Shown here piece by piece: positions 58,556-64,000 of a stretch of DNA of 64,000 bases; the stretch's first letter is position 1; every line of letters begins with the position of its first letter. A program made the position numbers and the translations under genes. This DNA comes from an uncultured delta proteobacterium (GTDB lineage Bacteria > Myxococcota_A > UBA9160 > JAFDET01). The notes beneath the pieces are model-generated. The model searched no databases and was not told where the DNA came from. It saw only the letters and a list, made by a program, of their open reading frames with translations. Location of the stretch: positions 1 through 64,000 of the forward strand of contig CAMYLJ010000030.1 in the NCBI GenBank assembly GCA_947259215.1. The letters run 5' to 3'.

Positions 58556-59644
58556 TCAGACCAGGGTGAGGGCTTCGAAGCAGGCGAAGCCCCGGGCGTT
58601 GCGCAGGTGCATCTCGGGCAGGTACTCGCGGGTGTAGCCGTGGCCGCCGAGCACCTGGACCGCGCCGTCGGTCACCTCCAGGGCGACGCGGCGCGCCTGG
58701 TCGATGGCCAGGGCGGCCTCGCGGGTGGCGTCGAGGCCCTGGTCGAGGCGCCAGGCGGCCTCCCACACCAGCAGGCGCAGGCCGTCGATCTCGATGGCCA
58801 TGTCCGCCAGCTTGAAGGCGATGGCCTGCTTGGCCGCGATGGGCGAGCCGAACGCCTCGCGCTGCTTGGCGTAGTCGCGCGCCACCTCGAAGGCCGCGCG
58901 GGTGACCCCGGTGGCCATGGCCGCCAGGCCGACCCGGCCTCGGCTGACGAGCGCCGCCACGTCTGCGCCGGCGTCGCCTCCCAGGCGCGCGCTGGCGGGC
59001 AGCTGCACGCCGGAGAACGTCAGCTCCACCGTCGGGAGCGCCAGCAGGCCCATGTAGTGGTCCGGCGTGGCGTCGAGGCCCGCGGCGTCGCGCGGGACGA
59101 GGAAGGCCTGGGGCGTTCCGTCGTCGTCGGCGAGGACCAGCACGAGCTCGCCCCCGTCCTGCCACGGCACCAGGCACTTGGCGCCGTCGAGGAGGTAGTG
59201 GTCGCCGTCGCGCCGGGCGCGAGTGCGCGGCCGCAGCGGATCGCTGTCGTGCCGGGGCTCGATGGCCGCCAGCGACCCCGGCACGTACGACTCCCCGCTG
59301 AAGCGGGGCAGGAGCTCCGCCTGCTGCTCCGGGCTGCCGAAGTCGGCCACGGGCAGCGCCAGCAGGGACGGGGACAGGGCGGCCAGGGCGATCGAGAGGT
59401 CGCCCCAGGCCAGCTCCTCCGCCACCAGCACGCCGGTCACCGCGCTGCGTTCGCCGCCGCCGCCGTGGGCCTCCGGCAGCGCGTTCGCCACCAGTCCCAG
59501 CTCGTGGAGGTGGGCCAGCACCTCGTCGGGGAGCTTCCCCGACTCGTCGCACTCCCGCGCGCGTGCGCGGATCTCGTTGCCCGCGAAGCCGCGCACCGTC
59601 TCGATGATGAGCTGCTGTTCTTCGCTGGGCGTGAAGTCGATCAT
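58556..59644 (-). CDS. Second acyl-CoA dehydrogenase-family protein, short C-terminus
   Basis: 362 residues. DFTPSEEQQLIIETVRGFAG is the typical N-terminus, AIEPRHDSDPLRPRTRARRDG replaces the usual TEP-AGSD loop and QVLGGHGYTREYLPEM is the C-terminal block. Aligned to the partner gene, the E of FACFEALTLV falls where YEGT has its catalytic Glu, and the protein stops four residues later. FAD loop residues look altered, so it may be a low-activity or structural partner that forms a heteromer with the neighbour. It lies 8 bp upstream of that gene. Confidence 0.85.
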   Translation of the reverse strand: MIDFTPSEEQQLIIETVRGFAGNEIRARARECDESGKLPDEVLAHLHELGLVANALPEAHGGGGERSAVTGVLVAEELAWGDLSIALAALSPSLLALPVADFGSPEQQAELLPRFSGESYVPGSLAAIEPRHDSDPLRPRTRARRDGDHYLLDGAKCLVPWQDGGELVLVLADDDGTPQAFLVPRDAAGLDATPDHYMGLLALPTVELTFSGVQLPASARLGGDAGADVAALVSRGRVGLAAMATGVTRAAFEVARDYAKQREAFGSPIAAKQAIAFKLADMAIEIDGLRLLVWEAAWRLDQGLDATREAALAIDQARRVALEVTDGAVQVLGGHGYTREYLPEMHLRNARGFACFEALTLV

Positions 59645-59688
59645 GTCCGCTCCCGTCGGGTCTCGAGGGCGCTCCCGGGCGAGCCGGG

Positions 59689-60921
59689 CTAGATGCGTTC
59701 GAGAATCGTGCTGATCCCCATGCCGCCGCCGATGCACATGGTCACCAGGCCCGTGGTCTGGTCGCGCCGCTCGAGCTCGTCGAGCAGCGTGCCGATCAGC
59801 ATGCCCCCGGTGGCGCCCAGCGGGTGCCCGAGCGCGATGGCGCCGCCGTTCACGTTGACCCGCTCGTGCGGGATGTCCAGGTCCTTCATCACCTTCAGCG
59901 GGATGGCGGCGAAGGCCTCGTTGACCTCGACCAGGTCGATGTCGCCGATCTCCATGCCCGCCTTGGCGAGGCAGCGCCGCGTGGCCGGGACCGGCGCCGT
60001 CAGCATGATGACCGGCTCGTCGCCCGCGGTGGCCATGGCGCGGATGCGGGCGCGGGGCTTCCAGCCCTGGGCGCGCGCGTACTCGGGGGAGGCCAGCACC
60101 ACGGCCGAGGCGCCGTCGACGATGCCCGACGAGTTGCCCGCGTGGTGGACGTGATTCACGCCTTCGATCTGCGGGTAGACCTGCTTCGCCTTCTGGTCGA
60201 AGGTGAGCGAGTCGCCCTTCTGGACGTAGCCGCCGAGCTTCTCGAAGGACGGCGACAGCTGCCCCAGGCTCTCCGCCGTGGTGCCGGGCCGCGGGTACTC
60301 GTCGCGCTCGAGGACCAGGTTGCCGTCGAGGTCGCGCACGGGCACCAGGCTGGGGTCGAAGCGACCCTCCTTCTGGGCCAGCGCGCAGCGCTCCTGGCTG
60401 GCGGCGGCGAAGCGATCGCAGTCCTCGCGGGAGAATCCCTCCAGGGTTGCGATCAGGTCCGCGGAGATTCCCTGGGGAACCAGGGGATGCTGCTCGCGCA
60501 GGTGCGGGTTGTGGCCATCCAGCCCCGACTTGTCGGCCCCCATGGGAAGCCGCGACATGGACTCGACGCCCCCGGCCACCACCAGATCCTGCTGGCCCGC
60601 CATCACGCCCATGGCGGCGAAGTTGACGGCCTGCTGGCCGGAGCCGCAGAAGCGGTTCAGGGTCACGCCGGTGGCCTCGTTGGGCCAGCCCGCCGCCAGC
60701 ACGGCCATGCGGGCCACGCAGCCGCCCTGCTCGCCGGTCTGTGTCACGCAGCCCACCACCACGTCCTCCACGTCGCGGGGATCGAGCTGCGTGCGCTCCA
60801 CCGCGGCGTTCAACGCCGTGGCGAAGAGCTCCTGGGGGTGGATGCCCGAGAGGGCCCCTGTCTCGGCCTTGCCGCGGCCGCGGGGGGTGCGGAGCGCGTC
60901 GATGATCCATGCTTCGCCCAT
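59689..60921 (-). CDS. Thiolase, acetyl-CoA C-acetyltransferase family
   Basis: 410 residues. Cys92 in [20 protein letters not shown], the His motif [11 protein letters not shown] and CIGGGMGIS are all intact. It belongs to the FadA-like group that completes beta-oxidation. It is the first gene of a minus-strand operon (thiolase, two acyl-CoA dehydrogenases, Trm112-like). No enoyl-CoA hydratase or 3-hydroxyacyl-CoA dehydrogenase is in the operon, so the remaining steps are elsewhere. Confidence 0.93.
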   Translation of the reverse strand: MGEAWIIDALRTPRGRGKAETGALSGIHPQELFATALNAAVERTQLDPRDVEDVVVGCVTQTGEQGGCVARMAVLAAGWPNEATGVTLNRFCGSGQQAVNFAAMGVMAGQQDLVVAGGVESMSRLPMGADKSGLDGHNPHLREQHPLVPQGISADLIATLEGFSREDCDRFAAASQERCALAQKEGRFDPSLVPVRDLDGNLVLERDEYPRPGTTAESLGQLSPSFEKLGGYVQKGDSLTFDQKAKQVYPQIEGVNHVHHAGNSSGIVDGASAVVLASPEYARAQGWKPRARIRAMATAGDEPVIMLTAPVPATRRCLAKAGMEIGDIDLVEVNEAFAAIPLKVMKDLDIPHERVNVNGGAIALGHPLGATGGMLIGTLLDELERRDQTTGLVTMCIGGGMGISTILERI

Positions 60922-61257
60922 GATTCCGTGCCCTTCTCCTCAGCAATTGCGATTCCCGCCGAGGGCCGTGCGGGCGGGCGGATCCCCGTCGGGGATCGAC
61001 CAAGCGTAACGGGCCAGCATACCAGCTCGCCCCCGGGGTCGCACCGTGCCGCAACGCGTCGGACATTCCGCAATTCCCCCCGTAGACCGTCAAAAACGCG
61101 CGCCATCTTGACGCGACGCGGTTGACGTTCTAATCACCCGCACGTCACCGGGTCGGCCAGGGGTGGCGTTCCACCCGTCGGGGAGCGCGTCGCGCGCGCG
61201 CTCCGACCGGTCGCCAGGCGCCGAATCCGGCCCGTGGAAAGGATCGCGCTGGCAGTC
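60922..61257. other. Divergent regulatory region between thiolase operon and alternative complex III
   Basis: About 335 bp without a gene. It contains the palindrome GATCCCC-GTC-GGGGATC at 60981-60997, a possible operator for either side, and an AT-richer stretch (61075-61135) with the promoter candidate below. No other structure stands out. Confidence 0.5.
61108..61134 (+). promoter_or_regulatory. Weak sigma-70-like promoter candidate for actA
   Basis: TTGACG at 61108-61113 and TCTAAT at 61129-61134 match the -35 in five and the -10 in five of six bases, but the 15-bp spacer is short. The site is about 120 bp before the actA start. Confidence 0.35.
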
Positions 61258-62088
61258 ATGCTCCGCTCCCCCTTCCGTCGCGTCGTCTGGCTCGTTCCCG
61301 CCCTTGCGCTCGCCACCGCTGCGGTCCTCGCGTGGCCCGGATCCGATCGGGCCCGAGCCGCGGGAGAGGACGCTGCGCACGCCGGTCCCGCCCTGGTCGC
61401 CGGCAGCATCTGCGAGGCCCAGGAACTCAAGGCCCTGGCCGTCGAGCGACCGGACCTTCACGTCGAGATCCCGCCGGAGTTCGACAAGGCGTATCCGTCG
61501 CTTTCCGCATGCGTGTCCCACGACCTCGCCAGCGACCCCGACCTGCCCGGTCCGCTCCAGCCGATCCCCTTCAGCCACGCTCACCACGCCGGCGAGTACG
61601 AGATCTCCTGCCAGTACTGCCACGCGGGCGTCGGTCGTTCCCCGGCCGCCGGCGTCCCGTCCGTCGAGCTCTGCATGGGTTGTCACGCGCAGTTCTCGCC
61701 CGACTACGACCAGGAGTTCAGTGGAATCCGCACGCTGAAGGAGCACTGGGGCCACAGCTACGTCGAGCAGGACGGCAAGTGGAAGATCCAGCCGCGGGAT
61801 CCCGAGAAGGCCCGGACCATCGAGTGGCAGCAGATCCATCGCGTCCCGGAACACGTGCAGTTCAAGCACAATCGGCATGTCGCCGCCGGCGTCGACTGCA
61901 ACACCTGTCACGGCAACCTGCGCAGCCAGGAGCCCGTCTACGTGGAGGAGCTGCACAAGCTCTACCTGGTGCCGGACACGCGCTGGTGGCAGTACGGCCT
62001 GCCCACCCAGAAGCTGGAGATGGGCTGGTGCATCCAGTGCCACCGTCAGAACGGCGCCTCCCAGGACTGCCTCACCTGCCACTACTAG
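61258..62088 (+). CDS. actA: Alternative complex III subunit ActA (pentaheme cytochrome c)
   Basis: 276 residues from this ATG; a GTG at 61234 would add eight residues before the same helix. One N-terminal membrane helix (about residues 8-24) is followed by five haem motifs: CQYCH, CMGCH, CNTCH, CIQCH and CLTCH, the last at the very C-terminus. Five haems plus direct linkage to an ActB-like gene identify ActA of alternative complex III, a quinol:cytochrome c (or oxidase) oxidoreductase. It sits on the periplasmic side. ActB starts 20 bp downstream. Confidence 0.93.
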   Translation: MLRSPFRRVVWLVPALALATAAVLAWPGSDRARAAGEDAAHAGPALVAGSICEAQELKALAVERPDLHVEIPPEFDKAYPSLSACVSHDLASDPDLPGPLQPIPFSHAHHAGEYEISCQYCHAGVGRSPAAGVPSVELCMGCHAQFSPDYDQEFSGIRTLKEHWGHSYVEQDGKWKIQPRDPEKARTIEWQQIHRVPEHVQFKHNRHVAAGVDCNTCHGNLRSQEPVYVEELHKLYLVPDTRWWQYGLPTQKLEMGWCIQCHRQNGASQDCLTCHY

Positions 62089-62108
62089 GAACCTAGGAAC
62101 GACCCCCG

Positions 62109-64000
62109 ATGTCTGAACTCGACCGTCGAGACTTCCTGAAGCTGGTGGGCGTGGGCGCTGGAGCGGCCGCGGCCGCCGGCTGTTCGGATCCGGTCGAGAA
62201 GCTCATCCCCTACGTGGTGCAGCCGGAGGAGATCACTCCCGGCATCCCCGTGGTGTACGCCTCCACGTGTCGCGAGTGCGCGGCGGGCTGCGGCCTGCAC
62301 GTCAAGACCCGCGAGGCCCGCCCGATCAAGCTGGAAGGCAACCCCGACCACCCGGTCAACGCCGGCACGCTCTGCGCCCGAGGGCAGGCGGGGCTGGGCC
62401 GGACCTATCATCCGGACCGCTACGCGGGTCCGATGGAGCGCCAGGGAGACCAGCTGGTCGCCACCTCGTGGGACCAGGGCATCGCGAAGCTGGCCGAGAA
62501 GGTCCGCGCCAATCCGGGCGGCGTCTATGTGCTGGGCGGCGACGTCGGGCCGACGGCCAACGCCCTCGTCGACGGCTGGCTGGAGAGCGTCGGCGCCGGC
62601 GGGCGCGTGATCTACGACCCGCTGGCTCCGGAGGCCCTGCGCGAGGCCGCGCAGGGCCTCTACGGCGAGGCGCTGCTGCCCCGCTTCGACCTCTCGAGCG
62701 CGGACCTGGTGATCGACTTCGGCTCGGACTTCCTGGAGACCGGCCCGTCTCCGACGGAGCACGCGCGGCAGTGGGCCCAGGCACGCGACCTGGCCCGAGG
62801 GCAGGGCGGCGCGCGGCTCGTCTACGTCGGCCCGCGCCAGTCCATGACCGCGTCGAACGCGGACGAGTGGATTCCGGCCAAGGCCGGCAGCGAGGGCCTG
62901 GTGGCCCTGGCGGTCGCGCGCGCGGCCTGGGAGGCCGGAGGCCGTGGGGCGGACCTGGCGCCCTATCTGGCCGACGCCTCCGTGGAGGACCTGGCCACGA
63001 CCGCGGGCGTCGACGCCGCAACGCTCCGAAGCCTGGGACGCGCCGTGTCCGCCGCCGAGCGCGCCCTGGCCCTGCCGCCGGGCGCCGCGCTGGCCAGCCG
63101 GCGGGCCGTGGCGTCGGCCGCCGCGACGCTGCTGGTGAACGAGGCCGCCGGGTCGTTGGGAACGGCGGTGACGCTCGAGCCCGAGGCGCCCGGGCGCGCC
63201 CGCGCCAGTCACCGCGAGGTCCTGCGGCTGGTGGAGGCCATGAAGTCCGGCAAGGTGTCGGTGCTGATCGTGCACGACGCGAACCCGCTGTACTCGCTGT
63301 CGGAGACCACCGGCTTCGGCGAGGCGCTCGGCCAGGTGGACTTCGTGGTGGCGACCGCCTCGCTGCGCGACGAGACCTCCGAACGCGCGCACCTCGTGCT
63401 CCCGGACCACACCCCGCTCGAGTCGTGGGGCGACGCGGAGCCGCGGCCGGGCGTCCGCTCCCTGCTCCAGCCGACGGTGCGTCCGCTCCAGGACACCCGC
63501 GCGCTGGTGGACACGCTCCACGACACGGGTCGTGCCGTCGGCGCCTCCGTGCCGGCGGGGAGCTTCCGCACCCAGCTCGAGAGCGCCTGGGGCGCCGACC
63601 TGCGCCAGGATCTGGCCCGCGGCGGCCGCTTCGGGCCCACGCCCGCGTCGCGCCCGGCGCTGTCGGGTGCTGCGCTCAAGGTCGCGGAGCCGGCGTTGGA
63701 AGGGGAGGGCGAACTGACCCTCCTGGCGTTCCCGCATCCGCTGCTCTACGACGGCACCGGCGCCGCGCTGCCGTGGCTGCAGGAGATCCCGGACCCGGTC
63801 ACCAAGGTGGCCTGGCAGTCGTGGGCGGAGATCAGCAACGCCACCGCCGAGCGCCTGGGCGTCGAGGCGGGCGACGTGGTGCGGGTCGCGACCGGAGCGG
63901 GCGCGCTCGAGCTTCCCGCGCTGCCCCGTGGCGGCATCCGCGACGACGTGGTCGCCATTCCCCTGGGCCAGGGGCACACGGTCGGCCACTTCGCGTCGCT
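62109..64000 (+). CDS. actB: Alternative complex III subunit ActB (molybdopterin-like/iron-sulfur), truncated by window edge
   Basis: About 630 residues are visible and the frame is open at 64000. The Tat-like motif RRDFLKLVG with a following Ala-rich stretch and Cys (AAGCSD) marks export across the inner membrane. STCRECAAGCGLHVK and GTLCARGQAG resemble the iron-sulfur motif of MopB enzymes, and later blocks (HDANPLYSL, LVLPDHTPLESWGDAEPRPG) are typical of ActB, whose molybdopterin domain lacks cofactor. ActB1 is usually fused to an ActB2 part with three [4Fe-4S] and one [3Fe-4S] clusters; that part would lie beyond the window. actC-F should follow. Confidence 0.92.
   Translation, partial: MSELDRRDFLKLVGVGAGAAAAAGCSDPVEKLIPYVVQPEEITPGIPVVYASTCRECAAGCGLHVKTREARPIKLEGNPDHPVNAGTLCARGQAGLGRTYHPDRYAGPMERQGDQLVATSWDQGIAKLAEKVRANPGGVYVLGGDVGPTANALVDGWLESVGAGGRVIYDPLAPEALREAAQGLYGEALLPRFDLSSADLVIDFGSDFLETGPSPTEHARQWAQARDLARGQGGARLVYVGPRQSMTASNADEWIPAKAGSEGLVALAVARAAWEAGGRGADLAPYLADASVEDLATTAGVDAATLRSLGRAVSAAERALALPPGAALASRRAVASAAATLLVNEAAGSLGTAVTLEPEAPGRARASHREVLRLVEAMKSGKVSVLIVHDANPLYSLSETTGFGEALGQVDFVVATASLRDETSERAHLVLPDHTPLESWGDAEPRPGVRSLLQPTVRPLQDTRALVDTLHDTGRAVGASVPAGSFRTQLESAWGADLRQDLARGGRFGPTPASRPALSGAALKVAEPALEGEGELTLLAFPHPLLYDGTGAALPWLQEIPDPVTKVAWQSWAEISNATAERLGVEAGDVVRVATGAGALELPALPRGGIRDDVVAIPLGQGHTVGHFAS

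Noticed and set aside
62085-63989. 634-residue minus-strand open frame over actB
   Set aside because: The plus strand has Tat signal and ActB motifs; the minus frame is compositionally biased and motif-free.

Overview
High-GC (about 70%) Gram-negative chromosomal window, densely packed with stop/start overlaps of the NTGA type. Outer-membrane barrels, many lipoproteins, an alternative complex III locus, LL-diaminopimelate aminotransferase, an F420-type luciferase-like oxidoreductase, an alkyl-DHAP-synthase-like flavoprotein and acyl-CoA dehydrogenase/thiolase genes together suggest an uncultured deltaproteobacterial, Myxococcota- or Binatota-like bacterium. The sequence shows the gene content; the lineage is inference. 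I see no tRNA, rRNA, CRISPR array, prophage or complete insertion sequence.

Layout. 1-3.6 kb: a REP-like perfect palindrome, then a probable copper module (Cys-rich exported peptide, His/Met-rich barrel, CusF-SCO fusion lipoprotein) coupled to glycine oxidase ThiO. 3.6-6.6 kb: a decayed thioesterase-like gene facing a DUF3604 PHP-type protein. 6.8-13.8 kb: a lipid/diacylglycerol kinase-like gene overlapping a BtuF-like protein, a long Lhr-type helicase and a 3-hydroxyisobutyrate-dehydrogenase-family enzyme. 13.8-17.1 kb: a two-gene redox operon (ferritin-like diiron protein, then a cytoplasmic molybdopterin oxidoreductase). 17.2-26.7 kb: lipoprotein/DUF4105 pair, SGNH hydrolase, EttA, a 908-residue TPR lipoprotein and DapL. 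27-31 kb: an AGPS-like/F420-LLM operon divergent from a pentaheme/monoheme cytochrome pair. 31-36 kb: AGCS transporter, thiolase and an ADP-forming acyl-CoA synthetase. 36-45.3 kb: exonuclease III coupled to a PDZ/membrane/GAF/adenylate cyclase, a broken speA, hisS, an FG-GAP lipoprotein, HIT protein and nucleoside phosphorylase. 45.6-48.5 kb: topoisomerase III with a histone-H1-like tail. 48.7-56.8 kb: DUF1302 barrel facing DUF1329, a two-component system, CBS and PAC2 proteins. 57-60.9 kb: a beta-oxidation operon ending in a Trm112-like gene. 61.2-64 kb: the start of alternative complex III (actA, actB, the latter cut by the window edge).

The most unusual signal is outside the genes. At two convergent gene gaps (43.98-44.09 and 56.80-56.92 kb) long perfect inverted repeats have locus-specific arms but the same spacing and a shared 19-nt core; a looser third member lies at 39.24 kb. 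A separate 60-bp repeat recurs at 26.97 and 45.33 kb. Other points of interest are the speA deletion/frameshift, the ferritin-like/molybdopterin pair and the AGPS/F420/multiheme cluster.
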